From the NCBI RefSeq assembly GCF_000001735.4, contig NC_003070.9:2666001-2730000 (forward strand): a stretch of DNA of 64,000 nt, read 5' to 3'. The translations under genes and the position numbers were made by a program. The notes under the pieces are model-generated. The model was not told the origin of the DNA. It searched no databases and was given only the letters and a program-made list of their open reading frames with translations. Positions within the stretch are counted from its first letter, which is position 1; every line of letters starts with the position of its first letter. Positions 50,487 to 61,500 of the stretch are shown here, piece by piece. The stretch is from Arabidopsis thaliana. Taxonomy: Eukaryota > Streptophyta > Magnoliopsida > Brassicales > Brassicaceae.

Positions 50487-52858
50487 TTTTAGATATCTTT
50501 TTTATCGTTGCTGCTTGAGAAAAATAACAATTAATCCGGTTCGGTTTGATTCGGCTCAAATTGAAAGACGTCAAATTATTGAAATCTGAACTTCTTCTTA
50601 AAATAAAAAAAATGTGAAATTTAATTACAAAAAAACAAAATGTGGCTAAACTAATTAGATTTAAGTGTTTAGATGGTTAATGGAAAGCTCTTAGCACATG
50701 CTCTCCAGCCTCATCTTCTCTCTAAACTATCGAAATTATGATCTCATCATTAGTATATATACATATAATTAATAATTAATGCATGCATTATCATTCACAT
50801 ATAGGATGTATTGTTGTTATTCCATTCGGTATTTTATATTTTAAAATGTTGATTATGATAAAAAGTCCCATATGGGTGCATGTGAAATATGAAAGGGCAT
50901 ATTATAAAGTTAGATTTGAGCAATTATTTTTTCCTTCTTATGAATATGATAATAGAGGATAAATTTGAAAGGACAAAGAACTTTAATTAGAGGTACTGTC
51001 CATATCTACCTTGCAAACCTACAACAATTAAATGTGTTGGACGAACCGATAGTCGATACTCGATAGTCGATAATGGATATATATGCTCGAGGTACGTAAA
51101 ATTTAGATGTTAATCCGCAAGAATATATAGAGTTGTGCTAGATGTATTAATTAAGATATCGATCTCCAAAAAGTCTATACACTCACGAGAATATGTTTCA
51201 TATAGTTTTTGGGATCAATTATGGTGATTCTTCTAATGTGAACATGATTCATTCATTTAATGGGTATATCCGATCGAATATATATGTTTTAGATTTTAAG
51301 AACAAAATAAAAATGATAGATGGCCCTTTTCGATGGTTCTAAACTTTATTTTGATATCGTGAGAGCACTTAATGCTACTTTGTTCTTCACGCAATCAGCA
51401 TGCATATTTACTCACAAGTTGCAACCACACGAATATAAACAAATTCGGTTACGGACTTAGGGCTACATATTCAGTTACGTCTTGATGTCATATGCATAGT
51501 TTATTGAAGCTCCTTGTCTAAAAATGCATTAATATGCAAACTTTATGCATATATCATATGTATGGCCTTAAATCTCTCAACTCAAACTAATATACAGAGA
51601 AAAAAAAATTCTGATAATCGTATTTTGAAAAACATTAAAATCTGTGTTTATAAGATCTAGAAAAACATATATGTCTACATGAATGCAATAATTTAATTAA
51701 TGTATTTGTATTTTTTTTTTTCAATGCATGTGTAAGTAGATATATTTGATGTATGTATATCTCTCTAGTCTCTACGTAGGTGTCATGGGACGTTCCTAGC
51801 TACTTGCAACTTGGCAATGGAGTTATGAACTTTCTTATTTCCTAATTTTAATTATGTTGGAACAACGTGGGAAGATTCTCTCACGACCATCATCTTTCAT
51901 GTGTGTTTTTTTAATGACGCCATTCGAAACAAAACATTCTCCCGACTAATGAAGACATGCGGAAACTCAACCTAGCTCGACCGCCAAGGATGATATAACT
52001 AACCTTATAACCAATAAAAACTTTGCGTTCTTTAGTTACTCATATTTAAGTGAAGTTAAATCATTTGTAAAAAAACATTGTTTGTGTCAAATCATTGGTG
52101 AGGTAGAACTAAAATGGTAGTTTTCTTAAAAGACTTTGATCTTGCCTAATTAGCCATCATCTTTGAATAGAAAATAGTTATATTGGACAGTAAGTGAGAC
52201 ACATTCTCTGCCCATGTTTCACTGTCCCACAAATCTCTAATGAGGACAAAGCTTTACAAGTCACTCAGTGTTTTATGATTTAGCTAGCTGTTCAGAAACC
52301 CACGATTTCTTCATATTATATATCCCATTATCATTATTTTAATCTTCTTTCTCACCGCTTAGTTGTTTGATATTGCACAGATCAGCAAGATAATCCTTCA
52401 GGATATGGTTATGGAATTAGTGCTCCTCAAAATTTTCGGTTCGACTTTATTCACAATTTAGCATTTGGGTATGCATATGAAACAAACTTATAATCTAATT
52501 TCGTTTTCTCAAACACAATTCACAATTTAACACACGAAGATAGATGAAAACATCAAGGAAATTGTATCACTTTTTCTACTATGTAATGTCACAGATGCAG
52601 AAACAAAGCGAACTACTTGCTATCATACAAATTGTTATGACGCCAATGGAACTCGCATATTATTCCACCGAACGAAAAAGAAACACAATCATGATAAAAT
52701 AATTGAGAGAGATTAAATAAAATTAGATTCTGACTAATCATTGTTTTTCAGCTTTTGGTTTCCACTCTCTTATTATCAACTTCGCTTGGGGACCTTCAAT
52801 CTCAGTTGCACAAAAATGCCATAAAACTAGCCAAAAAGTGAAGAAATAGAGGAGAAAA
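50487..52858. other. PXL1 upstream intergenic region
   Basis: About 2.4 kb of AT-rich DNA upstream of PXL1 with no supported gene on either strand. A small local repeat (GATAGTCGATA-CTCGATAGTCGATAA) lies at about 51047-51072. The AT-rich run close to 52680-52740 may include the promoter core. Confidence 0.55.
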
Positions 52859-55800
52859 ATGGCGATCCCTCGACTTTTCTTCCTCTTCTATTACATTGGT
52901 TTCGCTCTTTTCCCTTTTGTTTCTTCTGAAACATTTCAAAACTCCGAACAAGAGATCTTGTTGGCCTTCAAGTCAGACCTTTTTGATCCTTCAAATAATC
53001 TCCAAGATTGGAAGAGACCTGAGAATGCCACAACATTTTCTGAGTTGGTTCATTGTCATTGGACAGGAGTTCACTGTGATGCAAATGGCTATGTGGCTAA
53101 GCTTCTTCTCTCCAACATGAATCTCAGCGGAAACGTGTCAGATCAGATTCAGAGCTTCCCTTCTCTGCAAGCCCTTGATCTCAGCAATAACGCATTTGAG
53201 TCTTCTCTTCCTAAATCTCTTTCTAATCTCACGTCTTTGAAGGTCATTGATGTGAGTGTGAACAGCTTCTTTGGAACCTTCCCTTATGGTCTAGGAATGG
53301 CAACTGGTCTTACACACGTCAATGCCTCAAGCAACAATTTTTCGGGGTTTCTACCTGAAGATCTTGGCAACGCAACTACACTTGAGGTTTTGGACTTTCG
53401 AGGAGGTTACTTCGAGGGCTCAGTGCCTTCTTCTTTCAAGAATCTCAAGAATCTGAAGTTTCTCGGTCTTTCGGGTAACAACTTTGGTGGAAAGGTACCG
53501 AAGGTGATTGGTGAGCTCTCTTCCTTGGAGACCATTATTCTTGGTTACAATGGCTTCATGGGTGAGATTCCAGAAGAGTTTGGGAAATTGACGCGCCTTC
53601 AGTACCTTGATTTGGCTGTTGGAAACCTTACAGGCCAGATTCCATCTTCTTTGGGGCAGCTGAAACAACTTACAACAGTTTATCTCTACCAGAACCGTCT
53701 CACAGGGAAACTTCCTCGAGAACTTGGTGGTATGACTTCTCTTGTGTTTCTTGATCTGTCTGATAACCAGATCACAGGAGAAATACCTATGGAAGTAGGT
53801 GAGTTGAAGAATCTGCAGCTTCTAAATTTGATGAGGAATCAACTCACGGGAATCATTCCGTCAAAAATTGCTGAATTACCAAACCTTGAGGTTCTTGAGC
53901 TGTGGCAGAACTCTCTCATGGGTTCATTACCGGTGCATCTCGGCAAAAATTCCCCATTGAAGTGGTTAGACGTCTCATCAAACAAGCTTTCAGGAGATAT
54001 ACCATCAGGATTGTGCTATTCCAGAAACCTCACAAAGCTCATTCTCTTCAACAACTCATTCTCAGGTCAGATTCCGGAGGAAATCTTCTCATGTCCGACT
54101 TTAGTTCGTGTTCGAATCCAGAAAAATCACATTTCCGGATCTATACCAGCTGGTTCAGGTGACTTACCAATGCTTCAGCATCTAGAGCTCGCAAAAAACA
54201 ACCTCACCGGTAAAATTCCAGATGATATAGCCTTATCCACATCACTCTCATTTATAGACATATCATTTAATCATCTCTCATCCCTATCTTCCTCCATTTT
54301 CTCAAGTCCTAATCTTCAAACCTTCATTGCCTCACATAACAACTTTGCCGGAAAAATTCCTAACCAGATTCAAGATCGTCCATCTTTGTCTGTCCTCGAT
54401 CTTTCCTTCAACCATTTCTCAGGTGGAATCCCAGAAAGGATCGCTTCTTTTGAAAAACTTGTGAGTCTAAATCTCAAGAGCAACCAATTGGTTGGAGAAA
54501 TCCCTAAGGCATTAGCCGGGATGCACATGTTAGCTGTTCTTGATCTCTCAAACAACTCTTTGACGGGGAATATACCAGCGGACTTGGGAGCTTCTCCAAC
54601 ACTGGAGATGTTAAACGTGTCATTCAACAAACTCGACGGACCCATTCCTTCAAACATGCTGTTTGCAGCCATAGACCCAAAAGACCTCGTGGGAAACAAT
54701 GGCTTATGCGGTGGAGTTCTACCACCTTGCTCTAAGAGCCTAGCTTTGTCAGCAAAAGGCCGAAATCCAGGGAGAATTCACGTGAATCACGCAGTCTTCG
54801 GGTTCATTGTTGGAACTTCAGTCATCGTGGCTATGGGGATGATGTTCTTGGCAGGGAGATGGATATACACAAGATGGGATCTTTACAGCAACTTTGCTAG
54901 AGAGTATATATTCTGCAAGAAACCTCGGGAGGAATGGCCATGGAGACTCGTGGCTTTCCAGAGACTGTGCTTCACTGCAGGAGACATCTTATCACATATC
55001 AAAGAATCAAACATCATTGGAATGGGAGCCATAGGGATTGTTTACAAAGCAGAAGTCATGAGACGGCCATTACTCACTGTAGCTGTGAAAAAACTGTGGA
55101 GATCACCATCACCACAAAATGATATCGAAGATCATCATCAAGAAGAAGATGAAGAGGACGACATACTCAGAGAAGTGAACCTACTTGGTGGTCTACGACA
55201 TAGAAACATTGTGAAGATTCTAGGTTACGTTCACAACGAGAGAGAAGTGATGATGGTATACGAGTACATGCCCAATGGAAACCTAGGAACTGCTTTGCAT
55301 TCCAAAGATGAGAAATTCTTACTAAGAGATTGGCTCTCACGATACAATGTCGCCGTCGGAGTCGTTCAAGGTCTCAATTACTTGCACAACGATTGCTATC
55401 CTCCGATCATTCACAGAGACATCAAGTCTAATAACATCCTCCTCGATTCAAACCTTGAAGCGAGGATAGCAGATTTCGGATTGGCGAAGATGATGCTTCA
55501 TAAGAACGAGACCGTTTCTATGGTGGCTGGATCTTACGGGTATATAGCGCCGGAGTACGGATACACACTGAAGATTGACGAAAAGAGTGATATATACAGT
55601 CTAGGCGTTGTGCTTCTGGAATTGGTGACTGGGAAAATGCCGATAGATCCTTCGTTTGAGGATTCGATTGACGTGGTTGAGTGGATTCGGAGGAAGGTGA
55701 AGAAGAACGAGAGCTTGGAAGAAGTGATCGACGCGAGCATCGCCGGAGATTGTAAACACGTGATCGAAGAGATGCTCCTGGCACTGCGAATCGCTCTTCT

Positions 55801-55948
55801 CTGCACCGCGAAGCTACCGAAGGATAGACCATCGATTAGAGACGTCATCACAATGCTCGCGGAGGCGAAGCCACGCCGGAAAAGTGTTTGCCAAGTCGCC
55901 GGGGATTTGCCGATTTTCAGAAACTCGCCAGTGGTAGGGCTGATTTAG
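52859..55948 (+). CDS. PXL1: LRR receptor-like kinase, PXY/TDR-like 1 (intronless)
   Basis: One open frame of 3090 nt, 1029 residues. Signal peptide to about SSET (residue 24), an LRR N-terminal cap with paired Cys ([13 protein letters not shown]), about 20 leucine-rich repeats with plant-type LxGxIP signatures, the capping CGGVLPPC, a transmembrane helix at about residues 645-668 ([20 protein letters not shown]), and a Ser/Thr kinase: Gly-rich loop GMGAIG (~723), VAVKK lysine (~741), HRDIKSNN (~851), DFG (~870) and the APE motif as YIAPEYG. It is an RD kinase and should be active. Subfamily XI members perceive CLE-type peptides; PXL1 is the paralogue of PXY/TDR, the TDIF receptor of the cambium. 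An acidic insert of ~16 residues sits between the lysine and helix C. Confidence 0.97.
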
Positions 55949-57239
55949 ATGACGGAGGCGATAAGGGTAGTTTTGTCATTTCATCAGCTGGGGCTAATTT
56001 TAACATTGGGCTAACAAGTTAACTTTGGGCTGAATCAAAAACCCATGTTTTCAAATCTGATGGGTGCACTAAAGCCCATTGAACCAAATGACATGATTCA
56101 AAATTGTAATAGGCCCCTTGTTGATGGCTGATCCAGCAAATTGTAGTTACCAGAGGCTAAAAAAATAATAAATAAAGATTTTAATTAGTTTTGTTTTAAT
56201 GGAATATTAATCTTTCAATTCACAGAGAAATATTATCTTTTATGATACAATAATTATAAATAAAAAAATTTGATTTTTTTCTATAAATGAATTTTTATGA
56301 ACGAAATATAAGTTAAATATATTGTATATGTTCTTGATTAATTTCTTCTATTCTGAATTTGTTTCCATTTCCGGTTAAAATTTTTGATTCGCAATTGCTT
56401 ACATCAACTATAGTCTATATATGACAAAGTCAAATATCCAAAAACGAGATTTTGTAATTATGAGAATCAGTCTTTGGCAATAATCTCTGATATACTCAAA
56501 ATAGAGTGAATACAATTATTGGTTTTTCATGCTAAATATGAGTTTGCTATATATACCAAATGGTTATATAAATTTTTTTGGGGACAAAAGATAATTAAAT
56601 ATACAGCAAATGGTCAAGTTACCTTCTTCTTCTTTTTTTTTTCTTTTTGTTATCATAAAATTTTATAAAAAATGGTAAAACTACATATGCCAACAGAGAA
56701 AAAATAACCCTAGGCTGGTTAAACATATTAAAATTTTCAGTGACAACAATCCTAAAAAAAATATAACTTTAGAAAATAACTAATAAAATACAAATCAAAA
56801 TTGCAAAATTAAACATAAATTTTAATTATATTCTAATTCTTTTTCACGATTAGAAATTGTCTTGATATTGATAAAAATCAACTTCACCGAAAGTTTATGG
56901 TCTTTACGTGCCTACTTGCTATTTGGTAGATTTTTGAAATTGAAATATATGCTTAGTTAATCTGGTTCGATAAACCTCTCATTTGAGGTTTTGTATATGT
57001 TGTTATTCGCTAACATCGATAACGTTTATTCACTAACATTGGTAACGTCGAAATATACTCAACTAAAGTCCGATTGAGAAAGAAAAAAAATTAAATATAG
57101 TCTTGAACACGAGTAGAAGAAACTGGAAATGTCAAACAACCATTTCACTCGCCACTGCAGAGGTGGAAAGTTGTAAATCGATTATCTAGGTTTTACATAT
57201 AAGTAAAATATATCCAAAAATTGTAAAATTGTACCTTTT

Positions 57240-57420
57240 TCTTTTTCTCACGATATGAGTTAAATATACCGGAAAGTTGTAAAGTTGTAACTGTTTTATG
57301 ATTTTTCTGAACCCACGAAATATGATTTTAATGGATTGGAGAGTTGTAAAATTCTAACTGTATTACCGATTTTTTCAGCTCGAAATATGAGTTACATATA
57401 TTGTAAATACTAAATTTTAC
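57240..57420. repeat. Degenerate tandem repeat, about 65-70 bp period
   Basis: Two full units (about 57248-57312 and 57313-57379) and parts of flanking ones share CGAAATATGAGTTAAATATA, then GGA.AGTTGTAAA.TT.TAACTG, then GATTTTT. A related CGAAATATAAGTTAAATATA occurs alone at about 56300-56320, suggesting more distant members. Confidence 0.7.
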
Positions 57421-57440
57421 ATAATTGTTTCTAAAATCTT

Positions 57441-57620
57441 AATACAATCATATCAACTATCTTTTTTTTTTTTTTTTGACAATCAATCATATTAACTATC
57501 TAATAAAAGTATAAAACTACAACCTCTAAACTTCTTTTTTTAAATTTCTTTTTTTTTAACTTCTTAAATAATACAATCATATCAACTATCTAATAAAACT
57601 ACAACCTAAACTTCTTTTCT
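57441..57620. repeat. Three imperfect copies of an AT-rich unit 5' of ATRX
   Basis: Copies start near 57441 (truncated by a T run), 57481 and 57570. The full unit reads roughly ATACAATCATATCAACTATC, TAATAAAA, then ACTACAACCT and AAACTTCTTTT, each copy followed by poly(T). Spacing is irregular (40 and 89 bp). It ends about 160 bp before the probable ATRX leader. Confidence 0.75.
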
Positions 57621-58077
57621 AAAACATCTTTTTTTTTTAACCCAAAATCAATACACAAAAGGTGCTTTCTCTTTGCTATGAAATCTCTATTCTTCTCAAA
57701 AAAATATTTACATAGTTTTCATCACCTACATTGTCTCTAATAGTCCAAGTTAGGAATATAATCTGTATTTTCCGAAACCGTTGCAACTCTCTCTCTATAA
57801 GAAGTTTTGAAACATCTGAAACCACCAAACACTCTCGACAGGCCTCACTGCGACGAACCGTTTCGATCGCGACCCTTCAGTTGTCGTCTCCCCCAAACGA
57901 AACCCTAGCAAATTCTTCCGAGTCTGCTTTCGCACTAGGTAGGATTCTCTCGCTTTGGTAAGCCTATTCTTCGCCGTCGCCTAAATTTCGAGCGCTTGAT
58001 GAAAATGCTTAGAATTAAGTAGCCTTGTAATTCTTAATTAATCACGATTTGTGCTACTCCTCTTTTTTATGTAGACC

Positions 58078-58119
58078 ATGATATATGCCGCAAGGATGCT
58101 CGTGATCTCGGAGAACTGA
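58078..58119 (+). promoter_or_regulatory. uORF 1 in the ATRX leader (13 codons)
   Basis: ATG at 58078 opens a 13-codon frame, MIYAARMLVISEN, ending at TGA 58117-58119. It lies in a leader exon defined by an acceptor (TTATGTAG, ending 58073) and a donor (GCT then GTAAGTC at 58134). Its stop overlaps the start of uORF 2 as TGATG. Confidence 0.6.
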
Positions 58120-58554
58120 TGTATGCGTATGCTGTAAGTCTTCTCCTTTCGTGTAGCTTCAATTGATTAGGGTTTTTCAGGTTTCAGAGCAACTGGGTTG
58201 GGATTTGCTGGTCCGCTTTGTCTTCTACTGTTTTACACAACTAATTATGGTTTTGCCTTCCAGAACCTGCAAAATTTTGGATGCAATTCTCGTCTCTTTA
58301 GGTAAACGCTATTGCTTCTTCTCTTATTTTCTAAGTCAATTGATTCTGGGTAACTTTAATATCATGCTTAAATAAAGTTCGTGGTTATTAATTGTCGGGA
58401 TTTAGAGCTGAGTTTAGTTGTCTTGTCGTAAGATCTTATTGTGTGAGATATTAAATACCAGATTGTTTCACAGATGCGTCTTTTTAGTTGTGGTAAGTCT
58501 CAGGAGGTGTGCTTAACGTTTCCATTATTGACACTTTTTCAGTAGCAACTAGCA
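58119..58554 (+). promoter_or_regulatory. uORF 2 in the spliced ATRX leader
   Basis: ATG at 58119-58121 overlaps the uORF 1 stop. After splicing of leader exons 58074-58133, 58264-58301 and the exon starting 58543 or 58546, it reads about 18 codons (MYAYANLQNFGCNSRLFSN) and stops at a TAG about 7 bp before the main ATG. The last acceptor is a CAGTAG tandem (NAGNAG) pair; both choices keep the same frame and stop. Leader exon boundaries are from consensus only. Confidence 0.5.
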
Positions 58555-58561
58555 AGTGAAG

Positions 58562-61500
58562 ATGGAGGCAAACGAAGAAAGTTTGAAGGGAAAAATTGAA
58601 AAGCTAGAGGGAAAGGAGGTTATTGTGGAGTCAAAAGAGGATGAGATGGATATAATAATAGAAGAAAATAGGGAAGCAGAACAGGAGGTAATGGAGGTGA
58701 AAGCAAGAGATGGAAGAGGGGAGCAAAATGATGTACTGATGGAAGAAAACAACAATCAGGGTGAGCAAAAAGATGAGGAGATGCAAGATGCTTCTAGTAG
58801 ATCTGAAAGTTCTGACTTCAATTCAGATGAAGATGAACAAATTCTGTCCCGGCGTGATGATGAGTTGGATCTTGAGGTATGCATCATGGATATCTCTTGT
58901 TTACTTGGCGGAGGAATAGTGTATGTTTATCTAATATTTCTTTTTTCAATTATTGGGCAGAAACCTTTGAGCGAGGAAGAAATAGATGAGTTAATTTCAG
59001 ATCTTCTGGCAGTTGAGAGCAAGGTATTTAATCTCTTGCTTTTGTTCAATGGAAATCTGGATAGGCCTATTTAACTTTCAGGTCTAAATCTCACTCTTTA
59101 TGATTCCCCATTGATCTGAAGGCTGCAGAAGCTCAAGAAGCACTCGAAAAGGAGTCTCTTTCTAAAGTAGAGAGTGAAGTTAGGGAGGAATTAGCACAAG
59201 CACTCCGTGGTGATGAGGTTAATTTCTTTTTCTCTCTATCACAGCTACGGGTTCCTTTGCTCTTTTCCATTTAAACATTTTAAGAGTGTGCCTTTTTAGT
59301 TGGATGAAGCTGTTGCTGCTGAAATGATGACTTTTAAAGACGAATGGGAGGCAACTCTTGATGAGCTTGAAACAGAAAGTGCAACCTTGTTGGTATGTTT
59401 CGTTGTTGCTTCTTCTATTCCCACAAAACTTACTCCAAAGGGTTACTTGTCATTTAAAGTAACTTGCGCAACTCTGCTTCCCTTTTCGTTTCTTTCTTAA
59501 AGGAGCAACTTGATGGTGCTGGAATCGAGCTTCCAAAATTGTACGAAATGATAGAAAGTCAAGCCCCTAATGGTTGCTACACTGAAGCTTGGAAGCAAAG
59601 AGCCCATTGGGTTGGTACTCAGGTGACAAAAGAAACTGTGGAATCATTGGCTAACGCTGAGAGGTTTCTGCACACTCATCGGCCTGTCCGAAAGTAGGGT
59701 TTTTATTATCTTTAACTTTTAGTTAGTTCATTTACTCTGAGTCTCATGGATGGTATATCTATACATTTCTGGTGTAGACGACATGGAAAACTTTTGGAGG
59801 AGGGAGCTAGTGGTTTTCTGGAGAAAAAACTCGCTGATGGTGCTGTTAAAGAATCTCTAGCTGGAACATCTGAGCTTGACTGGTCGTCTCTAAACAAAGT
59901 GTTTTCGGAAAAAAGGGATGAGTCTGTTTCCTTTGGTAGTAAGCAGTGGGCTTCTGTTTACTTGGCAAGCACTCCACACCAAGCTGCAGCCATGGGATTA
60001 GAATTTCCAGGAGTCAATGAGGTTATATTTTCAATCATGCCTTTATATTTTCTAACAGTCCTGATGCTGATGATGATTTGCATATGTTTACATCTGTTAA
60101 TTTTCGTCGCTCCAAGAAAAAAAGCATTAAACGTGACATCCCCTTTCCTTGATCGTTTACTTGCCGTTAGACATCTTAAGAAAGCATGCGTAATTTTCCC
60201 ATTTTGTTTATTTCTGTTTGCAAGTTGCTGAATTTTTGGCCCGCTGTTATGCCATAATCATGACAGGAAAACATAACCTACTCTGCAATGTAGGTTTTCA
60301 TTAGGATCAAAATATTAAGCCAAACTCTATAAATAAATTCGAGCTTATACTTGGTTATCATTAGTTGTAGTTGTAGCAGTTTTAGATGATGCGAGGCACT
60401 ATTTACAACCTTGGGATGCAATCAGGCTTTTATTATCCTAGATCACGCCATCCTACAGCTTGAGAATCTTAATTATACTCCTGGCAGTCTGGAGTGATTA
60501 TCACAGTATTTATTATTTAATTTTGTTGTTAGGTGGAGGAAATTGAAGAGATTGATGCAAGCTTAGCAGACCCATTTTTAGCTGATGCAATTGACAACGA
60601 AAGAGAACTTGCCCTTACTGAAGAACAAAAGACAAATTATATAAGGGTATTACTTTTGACTTAACTTCTTAGATTTCTGTTACCAAGTCTTCGAATTTTG
60701 AAAGTATTACCTTTTTTGGCTGTTAGAACAAAATAAAATTATCTAAAGGTATTAGTGTTTCACTTAACTTCTTAGATTTCTGGAATTAAGCGTTCTACTT
60801 TTGAAATTATAACCTTTTCTGGCTGCTCCTTATGTTCTTGCTTTTGCGGAGTTGGCAGTAAATCTATATATATGAAATACCATTTAAGACTACTCACAAC
60901 TCCTGCCTTACCCTTTATGAGCTTCAGTATGACATTAAATCATCTACAGGTCAAAGAAGAGGATGATATAACTTGTGATCGTGTACTTCAACTTCGTTTG
61001 AAACGGAAAAGACGCAAGAAAAGATCTAAACAGGTCTGTTATGCATATTCTTTCAGTTCCTTATCGTAACTTTGCATATATCTGATTGAAGGCGTCTTGG
61101 TGTTACAAGTAGCATAGTCACGACTATCTTCTTTAGTGGATATCATTCTTAATGAGCATGGTTTTGGAGAATTTAGTCACTGATAGGTTGTGTTTTCCTA
61201 TAATTTTCTTAGTTAATATTAATGGTGATTAAAGTACCAGAAGATATATTACTGAGAAATATACATTTTTAGTATAAAGATGACAATTTGCCTGTAAGTT
61301 TAGCCCTCACATCTTGTTGCTCAATTGTCAAGTGATGGTTCTTTCTTGTGTTAAAGCGGCATTTGGGGCTTGTGGTGCCAGGGGTTTCGTTGGTTTGAAG
61401 GAATAATCTTTAGCTCACGTATCAGTCTTCATTTGGTTTTATATCAGGTTATTAGGTGTGCGGCAGAGAATATGGATGATGATTCTGTGTATTTGGATGG

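Larger units (their letters stand above)
55949..57780. other. PXL1 to ATRX intergenic spacer
   Basis: About 1.8 kb, AT-rich, no supported gene. Just after the PXL1 stop, five TGGGCT/AGCCCA/GGCCC motifs fall within 55989-56116. The right half contains two families of degenerate tandem repeats, listed separately. Confidence 0.6.
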
